From Emticicia sp. C21 (GTDB lineage: Bacteria > Bacteroidota > Bacteroidia > Cytophagales > Spirosomataceae): a DNA stretch of 64,000 nt. The notes under the pieces were generated by a model. The model had not been told where the DNA came from. It saw only the letters and a list, made by a program, of their open reading frames with translations, and made no database searches. Below, piece by piece: positions 26,183-35,119 of the stretch. The DNA lies in contig NZ_QVMT01000004.1 in NCBI RefSeq assembly GCF_003418935.1, positions 248,282-312,281 of the forward strand. The letters are read 5' to 3'. Each line of letters starts with the position of its first letter. Within the stretch, counting starts at the first letter, position 1. The translations under genes and the position numbers were made by a program.

Positions 26183-26598
26183 GGCTTTGAAGCATAAGGT
26201 TGAATATTGACCAAGAATTTTTTACTTAACCATATATCGCTATCATCCGCTTTTATATGCAAAAACAAACCATCCGTTGAAACAATTTTAATAGCGCTCC
26301 AAGGAATGAGCATCGGCGGGTGACCAATTCTGAAAAATGGATTGTTGGCAAAAAAAATACCTGATTTGGAGAATCCGACTGTCAAAGTAAACTTATACCT
26401 TGATACCCCGAACTTGCCGTATTCACTTGTAAACTTCTGGTCTACAACTGTATCTTTGGGCGTTTCGTATTTGCTGGCTAAATTCTGCCAGCCACCTAAG
26501 GCACCAATCAGGTAGCAGACGCCACTCCAAATCCCTCCAAAAAAGATAGGGAAGACTACTATAATAGCAAGGGTTAATAAAATCTGTGAGCGATTCAT
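26179..26598 (-). CDS. Unknown small membrane protein
   Basis: 139 residues with one N-terminal hydrophobic segment (ILLTLAIIVVFPIFFGGIWSGVCYLIGALGG), then a soluble part (YKFTLTVGFSKSGIFFANNPFFRIGHPPMLIPWSAIKIVS). I do not recognise the family; the phrase around PPMLIPWSAIKI recalls bacterial PH-like domains, without enough support to claim one. It overlaps the next gene by 4 bp and follows the lipoprotein gene by 12 bp. Confidence 0.6.
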   Translation of the reverse strand: MNRSQILLTLAIIVVFPIFFGGIWSGVCYLIGALGGWQNLASKYETPKDTVVDQKFTSEYGKFGVSRYKFTLTVGFSKSGIFFANNPFFRIGHPPMLIPWSAIKIVSTDGLFLHIKADDSDIWLSKKFLVNIQPYASKP

Positions 26599-26610
26599 AA
26601 TATTGATATT

Positions 26611-27735
26611 TTACTTAACAAGGCTAAATTTATAGATTAGACTATTAGCTACTATATAGGCATTTCCGCTTGCCGATTCCAGAAAATAGTCGTTAGAGAC
26701 CATTATAGGTAAATCCCTTTTAAAGGATGTTTTTTCTTTTCCTATCATCAAGTCATAATAAAACAGATACTTATTCGGTCCTTTCAATTTATATTCATTG
26801 TATTCAGTTGTAATCCTTTCTGTGATTTGGATACTACTTTTTTTATCAGTGATATTCTTATTGGGATAATTGTAAAAAATAGTAAATAAGTCACTTTTCT
26901 TACGATGCTCATTGATATTTAAATGTGCAAAAGCGTATTTGCTTTTATCAATACTGCTATCTAATAAAAATGCCACTACCTTTCCTCTGGCAATCTTTGT
27001 GAATAAATACTCTGCCTCGCCATCAGGGTCTTTATACCCTAAAAACCACGTTCCTGTTTTGATTTCTTTATTAGCATATTGCTGATAATATTTTAATCTG
27101 AGCTTATTCTCTAAACTATCTGATTCATTTTTCGCTGCCCTGAATTCCGTCCAATAAGCATCCGCATTCTTTTTATCACCCTCAACGATTTCGAGACTTA
27201 CCGAATCAATTTTCTGGATATTATACTTTTCCGCTATTTTCACCCGCTTGGCTTCAAACTGCTTTTCAACCTGTTCCTTAATCAATTTCTCATCTTCCTT
27301 TACTTGTGGGTAATCATATTGATAATAAGTCTTTATTACATCTATTACTTTAAAATTCGGTAGATTGATGATGTAAAATACATTCGAATAATCCCATATA
27401 AGGGTATTGGCATCTAGCATAGATAATGTGGTTGGTGTTCTTCCAATATCTCCGATAAATAGGTCCCGAAGTTTTTTACCTTCCTCATCAAATTCGACTA
27501 AAAAATAGTTGTAAGTTCCTCCGGTAGATGCTTCTGCTACAATAGCATACAGTTTTGTTTTATCGGCCGAGAAAATGAATCTATCCACCCCTTCAATAGA
27601 AAAAGAGTCAACTTTTATATGAGCATTGCTTGACCCAGGCAGGAAAGGCATATCAGGATGGCGGTCTTTGTCTGCAAAGCAACTTGCTAAAAAAGAAAAT
27701 AGGCTCATTAACAAAAGGTAATTTATTAGTTTCAT
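26611..27735 (-). CDS. Unknown lipoprotein
   Basis: A 374-residue protein starting MKLINYLLLMSLFSFLASCFADKD, a signal peptide with the lipobox LASC, so it should be lipid-anchored in the envelope. The first half (IEGVDRFIFSADKTKLYAIV, LSMLDANTLIWDYSNVFYIINLPNFKVIDVIKTYYQYD) reads like beta-propeller blades, then comes a charged helical stretch (EDEKLIKEQVEKQFEAKRVK) and a beta-rich C-terminus. I do not recognise the family. Third of the six packed genes in transcription order from the right. Confidence 0.62.
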   Translation of the reverse strand: MKLINYLLLMSLFSFLASCFADKDRHPDMPFLPGSSNAHIKVDSFSIEGVDRFIFSADKTKLYAIVAEASTGGTYNYFLVEFDEEGKKLRDLFIGDIGRTPTTLSMLDANTLIWDYSNVFYIINLPNFKVIDVIKTYYQYDYPQVKEDEKLIKEQVEKQFEAKRVKIAEKYNIQKIDSVSLEIVEGDKKNADAYWTEFRAAKNESDSLENKLRLKYYQQYANKEIKTGTWFLGYKDPDGEAEYLFTKIARGKVVAFLLDSSIDKSKYAFAHLNINEHRKKSDLFTIFYNYPNKNITDKKSSIQITERITTEYNEYKLKGPNKYLFYYDLMIGKEKTSFKRDLPIMVSNDYFLESASGNAYIVANSLIYKFSLVK

Positions 27736-27759
27736 GGTTTATATTTTGAAAAGCAGGAA

Positions 27760-28686
27760 CTATTGGTTCAAGCCCCCTTTCGATGAACGCATCTGGCTAT
27801 ATTTATAATCGTCTACTTCATAAATTGAATATTTGTTATTAGCATAGTCTTCAAGGTCATGAAACAGATAAAATGTTTCTGTCAGACTCGCGGCAGAAGC
27901 AGTCGCATAATAATTTTCAGGTCTCACATGAATCAAAGGTGGAAAAGGAGAATCAGGATTTTTAGCCATATATGTCACCAAAAAGCTTTTCTCCAAATCT
28001 CCAAAATAAGTTGAATACCATACCCTGAAAGTAATTTTATTCGGATAACCATCATTGTATTTCAAAATCTGCCTGACTATTTCTTTAGAAAGCCAACGAT
28101 TATTATCATCCATTACCCCGGTATTTTTGGTTCTGATAATTCCATGCCTTACCGAAACCTGTAATCTTGTAGGCAATGCCCCCAGGTCAACAATTTTGGT
28201 ATAATAATCACCATATCTGTCAGTACTGACAATCGGATTATCATAGCGTTTCTGAATCAGCTTTTCAAGTCTCTCTAATCCCTGTTGTTCTTTTATTTTA
28301 GTACTATACCTATACATCACCTGTCTGGCAATCTCTTCTACACCTCCTGAATTTTTAGGGAGTTTACCATCATTGTCTGAGATGAGTACTTCTTCGATAA
28401 TCGGGTCTACAAAATCGTCATCCTTTATCATGTATTCTGCCTGATTGGCAAACCAGAGATATTTGTAGGCATAGAGCCATTCTTTGATAGCTTTCAGTGG
28501 GTATTCAACCGGAGTTCCGTTGTCTGATACCATTCTAAGCGGGAAAACATATGCTGCTGTATCTGCTTTAAAACCATACATCGGGCTATCAGTATTATTT
28601 GTTTGGGTTTCAGGTGAATTACGAAGTATCTGAATGATGAATAAGCCAACAAAACCTAGGATAGCATACAACGTAGTCTTTTTCAT
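27760..28686 (-). CDS. Unknown single-pass envelope protein
   Basis: 308 residues with an N-terminal anchor (LYAILGFVGLFIIQIL) and an otherwise soluble sequence. Segments such as SKEIVRQILKYNDGYPNKITFRVWYSTYFGDLEKSFLVTYMAKN show no motif I recognise. It starts 3 bp from the stop of the leucine-rich gene upstream and ends 24 bp before the lipoprotein gene, which strongly supports one transcript. Confidence 0.58.
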   Translation of the reverse strand: MKKTTLYAILGFVGLFIIQILRNSPETQTNNTDSPMYGFKADTAAYVFPLRMVSDNGTPVEYPLKAIKEWLYAYKYLWFANQAEYMIKDDDFVDPIIEEVLISDNDGKLPKNSGGVEEIARQVMYRYSTKIKEQQGLERLEKLIQKRYDNPIVSTDRYGDYYTKIVDLGALPTRLQVSVRHGIIRTKNTGVMDDNNRWLSKEIVRQILKYNDGYPNKITFRVWYSTYFGDLEKSFLVTYMAKNPDSPFPPLIHVRPENYYATASAASLTETFYLFHDLEDYANNKYSIYEVDDYKYSQMRSSKGGLNQ

Positions 28687-28689
28687 AGC

Positions 28690-29448
28690 TTAATTGTCTT
28701 TCAAATCAGGATTCCCGCTAAAACTCTTTTCCTTTAGTTTTGGCATTTGTTCAATACCCTCTAATGTTTTCAGCTGGTTGTTATCAATAAAAAGCCATTC
28801 TACATTAGGTAGACCCGAAAAACTCGTGAGATCAGTAAAATCATTCTGTTGTAATTCTAGTCTATTTAACTTTGGTGATTGTAAATCGCTTAAGTCTTTC
28901 AGATGTGTGCCTTTTAAATATAATCCACTTAATTCTGGCAAGGCTGATAAAACCGATACATCGGTTATAGCTTTGTCATTTACATTTACCCCTATTACAT
29001 GTCCTTTCTGAATACATATTGCCATTGGGAATTCTCTTAATTTCCAGTATTCAGTTGCATGGATTTCATTCTCTGGTACGCCTATCTGTTTAGCCAACGA
29101 ACGGACAGCAGCTTGCTCCTTTGCAGGAATTTTGGATAAATCATAATCAAACTGTCCTTTATATGGCTTCCCTTTGCCTAACTGCATAGAGATAACTACC
29201 GCATAACATGCTAACCCAAAACCACTCATGCCTAACGACATCAGGCTTAAAAGTTTATGTTGGGGAAAACCTCTTAAGCCCCACCAGAAAGCTAATATAT
29301 AGAGCATTCCCCCTCCTATCAGGATTGTAAAACCTCCCCAGTCAGGAATCTTCTGTAAAAAAGAGTCTTTTGTAGTAAGCCCTATTGTAAAAGAATAGCC
29401 GAAAAAAATAGTCAGTATCAGACTTATGAAGAAGCTCTTGATTGCCAT
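28690..29448 (-). CDS. Membrane protein with a short leucine-rich repeat domain
   Basis: 252 residues. Three hydrophobic helices lie at about 5-100 (FFISLILTIFFGYSFTIGL; FTILIGGGMLYILAFWWG; LMSLGMSGFGLACYAVVISM). From about 165 on there are four or five leucine-rich repeats (LPELSGLYLKGTHLKDLSDL, LNRLELQQNDFTDLTSFSG, VEWLFIDNNQLKTLEGIEQM). Such repeats bind proteins or ligands; the partner is unknown. It overlaps the upstream gene by 25 bp and is 3 bp from the downstream one. Confidence 0.68.
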   Translation of the reverse strand: MAIKSFFISLILTIFFGYSFTIGLTTKDSFLQKIPDWGGFTILIGGGMLYILAFWWGLRGFPQHKLLSLMSLGMSGFGLACYAVVISMQLGKGKPYKGQFDYDLSKIPAKEQAAVRSLAKQIGVPENEIHATEYWKLREFPMAICIQKGHVIGVNVNDKAITDVSVLSALPELSGLYLKGTHLKDLSDLQSPKLNRLELQQNDFTDLTSFSGLPNVEWLFIDNNQLKTLEGIEQMPKLKEKSFSGNPDLKDN

Positions 29449-30182
29449 GATGGTATATAGGTTGCTGTACGTTGATTATTTTTGGGGGCAGTTTCAATAT
29501 TAGCTTTCATCCACGCCAGATTTTTGGCATATACTTTTGCGTCTCTGAAAGTATCAAAGGCTATAATAAAAGCGCCGTCCTCTGCGGTTTGCACTAAGAA
29601 AGGCTTTTCGGTATCAAGGGTAAAAAAGTACTTCCACTTTTCTTTAAAAGTGTAGTGAGACTTTTCCATCAAGGCTTCGGCCTTTTTCTTGAAATTCTCG
29701 CTTACTGTATTGGGCTCAAAGATAAAAGCCAGATAATATCTATAATTGGTTGTAGAGTGCTTTCCATTGTAAATACTTGAAGTAGTGTGCCCTTGCCAGA
29801 ATAAATAATTAACATATTCGTTAGAACGGATAAATAGCTTGCTTTCAGCCAATAACCATTTTCTGTCGCCTAGGACATCCAAGACCGCCTTTGGCATTTT
29901 TTCTGACTTATAGATTTTGTTTTCGTTGAAGAATATCTGCAGGCTATTATCAGGCGGTGGTTTAAGCATAAATAGTAAAAAAAGCACAGTAAGAAGAGCG
30001 AAACAACTCATGGCTGCTCCGCTTACAAAATAAGTAGCAACAGTAAAAAATAACCATAAGCCAGCACATAATACCGGAGCTAATAAAGGAGAACCTTTTC
30101 TGCCATAGAAATACATACCTATAAAACAAACGGCATAAAATGCAGAAAAGAAACCCATTCTAAATAATATATTTTCGCTCAT
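29424..30182 (-). CDS. Unknown membrane protein, first gene of the six-gene unit
   Basis: 252 residues with three hydrophobic helices at about 8-85 (MGFFSAFYAVCFIGMYFYG; PVLCAGLWLFFTVATYFV; MSCFALLTVLFLLFML), then a soluble domain (NKIYKSEKMPKAVLDVLGDRKW, RYYLAFIFEPNTVSENFKKKAEALMEKSHYTFKEKW). No family is recognised. A TTG start nine codons earlier is possible; ATG 30182 is preferred. The 25-bp overlap with the next gene indicates coupling. Confidence 0.58.
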   Translation of the reverse strand: MSENILFRMGFFSAFYAVCFIGMYFYGRKGSPLLAPVLCAGLWLFFTVATYFVSGAAMSCFALLTVLFLLFMLKPPPDNSLQIFFNENKIYKSEKMPKAVLDVLGDRKWLLAESKLFIRSNEYVNYLFWQGHTTSSIYNGKHSTTNYRYYLAFIFEPNTVSENFKKKAEALMEKSHYTFKEKWKYFFTLDTEKPFLVQTAEDGAFIIAFDTFRDAKVYAKNLAWMKANIETAPKNNQRTATYIPSWQSRASS

Positions 30183-30366
30183 GGCCAGTTGAATTAATTG
30201 GTGAAACAAATATCAGATACCTAGCCTTTTGATAGAAGTAAGAATTTGTAGACGGACAGCGAAACTTTGTAATTGGTAGCTTTTTGTATTTTATTGGATA
30301 TTAACTGATTGTGTATCCATGCAATACTATTTTATCAGATTTTACGTGTTTTTATTGTAATATTTA

Positions 30367-30374
30367 TATATTTG
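30367..30374 (+). promoter_or_regulatory. Probable -7 box of ftsK
   Basis: TATATTTG matches TAnnTTTG, 36 bases before the ftsK ATG. The upstream region is T-rich but has no clean TTTG at the right distance. Confidence 0.5.
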
Positions 30375-30409
30375 TTTTAAAATTCATTGCTTTCCTATAA
30401 AATTATAAG

Positions 30410-32980
30410 ATGTCCAGTAATACATTTCGCAAAAAGCAGCCGCCGAAGAATACGCCCCGTACTCCTTCGAAAGGCCCGAGTAGCAGCGGAACTCAGGTAC
30501 CTATTGAGTTCAATGTGAGTACAGACAGCTACCTGTTAGCGTTTGGTATCTTTCTCCTGATTCTGTCAGTCATTCTTCTTGTTTCTTTTGTTTCGCATCT
30601 GCTGGTGGGAGATGCAGACCAGGATATTGTTCAACGTACGTTTAGCTCAGCTTTAGAGCAAGTAGACCGTAAGCCACGCAATATGATGGGCTTAATGGGA
30701 GCCTATATCTCACATTATTTCATTTTTCAATGGTTTGGTATAGCTGCCTTCGGTTGGTTGCCTGTTGTTTTCTGGGCAGGTTATAGATTGGTTTTTAAAA
30801 GAGATTTATTACCTCAGAGTCTGAACCGTTTTACGCTCGCAAGTATTTTCTATATTTTCTGGACCAGTATCTGTGTAGGTTATTTTGTTTTACTATTTGA
30901 GCTTCCGGCAGGTACTTTCTGTGGCGGGCTTGGGTATTCGGTTAATAAATTCTTGTATCATGCCATTGGTTCAGGGGGTATCCTGGTTATCTTATTGGCA
31001 TTGGCGGCATGGGTTATTTTCTTTCATGGATATACCGATATCGACGACTGGTTTCTGGCCAAATATTTCAATCGCCCACCGAAAGAAGATCTATCTACTG
31101 AGCGTATCCGCAATGCCGTGCAATATGATGTAGCTGATAACGAATCTCCGTTCAGAGAGCCTGTAAAACGTCCGGAACCAGTGCCTATACCTGTAACCGT
31201 GAATGATATGTACAAGGCGCCACGATACGAAGAAGAGATTGAAATACCGAAACCTTTCGAAGAAAAGCCATTTTTTGAGAAACCGATTCCAACTCCGGTG
31301 CCTGATAAAGAAGTTAGCTTCGAGAAACCAGTTCCCATTAAGAATGAGCCTATTAAGGCGGAACCGACTTTTATTATAGAAGACACTAGAGGAACTGATA
31401 CATCAGACGATGATTTAGATGGTGACCTGGATGACGATGATGTAAACGAAAAAGTGCTGAAAGACTTTGGTTTATATGACCCCACGCTCGAATTAGACAA
31501 TTATCAGTATCCACCGATTACTTTATTAAGTGAATACAGCAATGCCGGAGGTAAAGTAACAGAAGAAGAGCTGGAAGCTAATAAAAACAAGATTGTAGAA
31601 ACAATGCGCAACTTCCAGATTGGTATTGCAAGCATTAAAGCTACGATTGGACCTACAGTAACGCTTTATGAGATTGTACCTGATGCAGGTATCAGAATCT
31701 CGAAAATCAAAAATCTGGAAGATGATATTGCGCTGAATCTAGCGGCTTTGGGTATCCGTATCATTGCACCAATGCCGGGTAAAGGTACGGTAGGTATTGA
31801 GGTGCCGAATAAAAACCGAGAAATGGTAACCATGAAATCGGTGATTGCCAATGAGAAGTTTCAGAAGAGTAACTTTGAATTACCAATCATTTTAGGGAAG
31901 ACTATCTCTAACGAAGCCTTTATTACAGACCTGGCAAAAATGCCTCACTTACTGATGGCAGGTGCTACCGGACAAGGTAAATCAGTTGGATTAAATGTAA
32001 TTTTGACCTCCTTATTATATAAAAAACACCCTTCACAAATAAAATTTGTACTGGTTGACCCTAAGAAAGTGGAGTTAACGCTCTATAATAAAATTGAGCG
32101 ACACTTCCTTGCCATGTTGCCTAATTCAGAAGAAGCCATTATTACTGATACGAAGAAAGTAATTTATACCCTGAATTCACTTTGTATCGAAATGGATAGC
32201 CGCTATAACTTGTTGAAAGATGCAGGTGTAAGAAATATTAAAGAGTACAATGCTAAGTTCATTCAGCGCCGTCTGAATCCTGAAAAAGGACATAAATATT
32301 TACCGTATATCGTATTGGTAATTGATGAGTTGGCAGACTTAATGATGACCGCAGGGAAAGAGGTTGAACAGCCGATTGCCCGTCTGGCGCAGCTGGCCCG
32401 TGCTATTGGTATCCACTTGATTGTTGCTACCCAACGTCCTTCGGTGAACGTAATCACGGGTCTTATCAAGGCTAACTTCCCGGCTCGTTTATCTTTCAAA
32501 GTGACTTCTAAAATTGACTCACGCACTATCTTAGACACGGGTGGCTCGGAGCAATTGGTTGGTAATGGGGATATGCTGCTCTCGATGGGTTCTGATATGG
32601 TTCGTTTGCAATGTCCGTTTGTGGATACGCCTGAGGTGGAAGAAATCTGTGAGTTTATCGGCAGCCAGAGAGCCTACGATTCTGCTTATATGTTGCCTGA
32701 ATTCTATGGAGAAGATGAGGGTGAAACTTTAGATTTTGACCCGTCTGAATTAGACCCTATGTTTGAAGAAGCCGCCCGTTTATTGGTAACACACCAGCAA
32801 GGGAGTACGTCTCTGATACAAAGAAAAATGAAGCTAGGCTATAATAGAGCAGGAAGAATCATAGATCAATTAGAAGGCGCGGGCATTGTGGGACCATTTG
32901 AAGGCAGCAAAGCCCGAGAGGTTTTAGTGAAAGATATTACCCATTTAGAAGAAATTTTACGAAATTTGCGAAAGAATTAA
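30410..32980 (+). CDS. ftsK: DNA translocase FtsK
   Basis: Membrane-anchored ATPase that pumps chromosome ends through the septum and activates XerCD. The 856-residue product has four N-terminal hydrophobic helices (about 40-210), an acidic proline-rich linker (about 230-360), the motor with Walker A GATGQGKS (518-525) and Walker B YIVLVIDELADLM, and the gamma DNA-reading winged helix at the C-terminus (HQQGSTSLIQRKMKLGYNRAGRIIDQLEGAGIVGP). Helix number, linker and motor order are all typical. It is followed 64 bp later by a lolA-like gene, a common Bacteroidota pairing. Confidence 0.96.
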   Translation: MSSNTFRKKQPPKNTPRTPSKGPSSSGTQVPIEFNVSTDSYLLAFGIFLLILSVILLVSFVSHLLVGDADQDIVQRTFSSALEQVDRKPRNMMGLMGAYISHYFIFQWFGIAAFGWLPVVFWAGYRLVFKRDLLPQSLNRFTLASIFYIFWTSICVGYFVLLFELPAGTFCGGLGYSVNKFLYHAIGSGGILVILLALAAWVIFFHGYTDIDDWFLAKYFNRPPKEDLSTERIRNAVQYDVADNESPFREPVKRPEPVPIPVTVNDMYKAPRYEEEIEIPKPFEEKPFFEKPIPTPVPDKEVSFEKPVPIKNEPIKAEPTFIIEDTRGTDTSDDDLDGDLDDDDVNEKVLKDFGLYDPTLELDNYQYPPITLLSEYSNAGGKVTEEELEANKNKIVETMRNFQIGIASIKATIGPTVTLYEIVPDAGIRISKIKNLEDDIALNLAALGIRIIAPMPGKGTVGIEVPNKNREMVTMKSVIANEKFQKSNFELPIILGKTISNEAFITDLAKMPHLLMAGATGQGKSVGLNVILTSLLYKKHPSQIKFVLVDPKKVELTLYNKIERHFLAMLPNSEEAIITDTKKVIYTLNSLCIEMDSRYNLLKDAGVRNIKEYNAKFIQRRLNPEKGHKYLPYIVLVIDELADLMMTAGKEVEQPIARLAQLARAIGIHLIVATQRPSVNVITGLIKANFPARLSFKVTSKIDSRTILDTGGSEQLVGNGDMLLSMGSDMVRLQCPFVDTPEVEEICEFIGSQRAYDSAYMLPEFYGEDEGETLDFDPSELDPMFEEAARLLVTHQQGSTSLIQRKMKLGYNRAGRIIDQLEGAGIVGPFEGSKAREVLVKDITHLEEILRNLRKN

Positions 32981-33044
32981 TCCTTGGAACATTTTTTTAG
33001 TCTAAGAATTAACAAGTATCCCAAATTAACCCCTTTCTAAATAG

Positions 33045-33692
33045 ATGAAGAAATTACTTTTAATAGTTACTAATCTGTTGATAATTAGCAGTTTAGTATA
33101 CGCCCAGAAAGACCAGAAGGCTACAGCCATCTTAGACGAGATGAGTAAGAAGTATCAGAATATGAAATCTTTCAATGCTTCATTTACTTACGGCACAGAG
33201 GGTAATAATGCTAAAATGACCGAAAGTTATAAAGGCGATGTAACGGTAAAAGGCGCGAAATTCCGTTTGAAAATGGCGGGTCAGGAAGTATTTGCCAATG
33301 GTAAAGACCTGTATATTTATGTAAAAGAAACGAATGAAGTAAACATTACTGAGTTTGACCCAGCTATGCAGGAAGAACTCTCTCCTACCAAGATTTATAC
33401 TATTTACAAAAAAGGCTATAAATATGTATTTCTGGAAGAAGTAAAAGAGGGCAGCCAGTTTTATGAAGTAGTAGAGCTTTCGCCGGAAAATAAATCGAGC
33501 AAAATTGCGAAAGTACAAATCAAAGTAAATAAGAATGATAAGTCTGTAAAATCCTGGAAAGTATGGGATAAAAATGGCAAACGTACGGTTTTCCGTGTCG
33601 ACAAATTTATGCCAAATGCCCCTGCAGACGATAAAATCTTCACATTCGATAAAAAACTATATCCGGGTGTAGAAGTGGTTGATTTAAGGTAA
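33045..33692 (+). CDS. LolA-like outer-membrane lipoprotein carrier
   Basis: A 215-residue periplasmic protein with a signal peptide (MKKLLLIVTNLLIISSLVYAQ). The mature part fits LolA: an initial helix with YQNMKSFNASFTYG, then an open beta-barrel (GDVTVKGAKFRLKMAGQEVFANGKDLYIYVKETNEVNITEFDP, KYVFLEEVKEGSQFYEVVELSPE). LolA ferries lipoproteins from the inner to the outer membrane. Bacteroidota have several paralogues, so the exact cargo is uncertain. It ends in a strong bidirectional terminator. Confidence 0.83.
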   Translation: MKKLLLIVTNLLIISSLVYAQKDQKATAILDEMSKKYQNMKSFNASFTYGTEGNNAKMTESYKGDVTVKGAKFRLKMAGQEVFANGKDLYIYVKETNEVNITEFDPAMQEELSPTKIYTIYKKGYKYVFLEEVKEGSQFYEVVELSPENKSSKIAKVQIKVNKNDKSVKSWKVWDKNGKRTVFRVDKFMPNAPADDKIFTFDKKLYPGVEVVDLR

Positions 33693-33712
33693 TCTTATCA
33701 TTACAATATATT

Positions 33713-33747
33713 AAAAATCCCTGATGCTTAAAGTATCAGGGATTTTT
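33713..33747. terminator. Bidirectional terminator between lolA-like and thiolase genes
   Basis: AAAAATCCCTGAT (33713-33725) and ATCAGGGATTTTT (33735-33747) form 13-bp arms, with A/T runs on both outer ends. The two genes converge here. Confidence 0.88.
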
Positions 33748-33782
33748 GTTTTATCACTCCTGTATTAAAACTTCATTTCTCT

Positions 33783-34982
33783 TTACACTCTCTCAAAAAT
33801 AGTAGCAATACCCATGCCTCCACCTATACAAAGGCTCACCAAACCAACGCCTTTACCTGTACGTTCCATCTCATCAATTAGGGCAGACGATAAAATAGCA
33901 CCGGTAGCACCTAGTGGATGACCTAAGGCAATAGCTCCTCCATTTACATTTACTTTGCTATGATCAGCACCTAGTTGATCCATAAATAGCATTGGTATGG
34001 CCGCAAAGGCTTCGTTGATTTCAAAAATATCTATATCGCTCATGGTCATTCCGGCTTTCTTCAAAACTTTCTGCGTAGCAGGTACAGGGCCCGTGAGCAT
34101 AATAGTAGAGTCTGAACCTATTATAGCAAAAGATTTGATTTTAGCTCGAGCCTTTAGACCTAATTTCTGCCCTATCTCTTTATTTCCTATCAGCAAGGCC
34201 CCTGCCCCATCACTGATTTGAGAAGAATTTCCGGCATGGTGCACGTGGTTAATACTAGTCAGGTTGTTATATTTCAATAAGGCTAAGGCATCAAGTCCCA
34301 TACCTCCCAACATTTCAAAAGCAGGTTTGAGTTTGCTTAAAGACTCAACAGTTGTCTCAGGTCTGATGCCCTCATCTCTATCCAGAACGGTTATCCCTAG
34401 TTCGTCTTTCACAGAGACCATTGACTTGTAGTAACCATTCTTTTGTGCTTCTACTGCTCTACGCACTGATTCGGCAGCAAAGGTATCTACATTAGTTCTT
34501 GAATAACCATATTTGGTTGCTATTAGGTCGGCTGAAATACCTTGAGGCACAATTTTATGCTGTGCTATCAGTTGCGGATTCATCATCAATGCTCCTCCAT
34601 CAGAGCCCATTGGTACACGAGACATAGATTCTACGCCACCTGCCACCAGTAAATCTACCTGACCGGACATCACATAGGCTGACGCCATATTGATAGCCTC
34701 TAAACCTGATGAACAGAAACGATTGACTTGTACCCCTGCCACAGTTTGCGCATAACCTGCATCTAATACAGCCGCACGGGCAATATCACCACCCTGCTCG
34801 CCAATCGGAGATACACAACCAACAATTACATCATCTATAAAACTGGTATCTAAATCGTTGCGATCTTTTAGGGATTTTAAAACAGTAGAGAGTAATTGAA
34901 TTGGCTGAACATCGTAAAGAGAACCATCTGCTTTGCCACGACCCCGGGGAGTACGGATGGCATCGTATATATATGCTTCCAT
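33783..34982 (-). CDS. Acetyl-CoA acyltransferase (thiolase), separate from the beta-oxidation operon
   Basis: A 399-residue thiolase. The nucleophile is C90 (NRFCSSGLEA), with the active-site histidine in GGAIALGHPLGATGA and the second cysteine in SLCIGGGMG. It cleaves 3-ketoacyl-CoA, or condenses acetyl-CoA in reverse. The sequence is FadA/FadI-like rather than obviously biosynthetic. ATG 34982 was chosen because MEAYIYDAIRTPRG is the family N-terminus; the open frame upstream crosses the promoter. Its promoter carries the palindrome also found before the 49-kb operon, which ties it to fatty-acid degradation. Confidence 0.92.
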   Translation of the reverse strand: MEAYIYDAIRTPRGRGKADGSLYDVQPIQLLSTVLKSLKDRNDLDTSFIDDVIVGCVSPIGEQGGDIARAAVLDAGYAQTVAGVQVNRFCSSGLEAINMASAYVMSGQVDLLVAGGVESMSRVPMGSDGGALMMNPQLIAQHKIVPQGISADLIATKYGYSRTNVDTFAAESVRRAVEAQKNGYYKSMVSVKDELGITVLDRDEGIRPETTVESLSKLKPAFEMLGGMGLDALALLKYNNLTSINHVHHAGNSSQISDGAGALLIGNKEIGQKLGLKARAKIKSFAIIGSDSTIMLTGPVPATQKVLKKAGMTMSDIDIFEINEAFAAIPMLFMDQLGADHSKVNVNGGAIALGHPLGATGAILSSALIDEMERTGKGVGLVSLCIGGGMGIATIFERV

Positions 34983-35012
34983 GAGTTGAATAGTATTTTT
35001 TAGAGATGAATT

Positions 35013-35028
35013 GGTATGCTTGCATACC
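35013..35028. promoter_or_regulatory. Candidate operator, palindrome GGTATGC-TT-GCATACC
   Basis: Perfect 7-bp arms around TT. The core TATGCTTGCATA is identical to two sites before the DUF4442-fadN-thiolase operon. It begins about 9 bases after the thiolase -7 box, so it covers the transcription start, a place where a repressor would block initiation. Confidence 0.65.
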
Positions 35029-35036
35029 TCCTTTGA

Positions 35037-35067
35037 CAAAACTAGTAAATACTTTCGTTTGATGCAA
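35037..35067 (-). promoter_or_regulatory. Promoter of the thiolase gene
   Basis: On the minus strand TTG (35067-35065) is followed after 20 bases by TAGTTTTG (35044-35037), a good Bacteroidota promoter. Its -33 part overlaps the divergent MFS promoter. Confidence 0.65.
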
Positions 35068-35088
35068 GTAGAGAAAATACTACCTTTG
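35058..35088 (+). promoter_or_regulatory. Promoter of the MFS transporter gene
   Basis: TTTG at 35058-35061 and TACCTTTG at 35081-35088 are 19 bases apart, an exact match to the consensus. It is back to back with the thiolase promoter. Confidence 0.75.
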
Positions 35089-35119
35089 TCAGAGTCCTAT
35101 TATCTTCTTTTATCCTCAC

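Noticed and set aside
31024-31500. Minus-strand open frame of 158 codons opposite ftsK
   Set aside because: Serine/glycine-rich antisense of the acidic FtsK linker, with no domain and no promoter.
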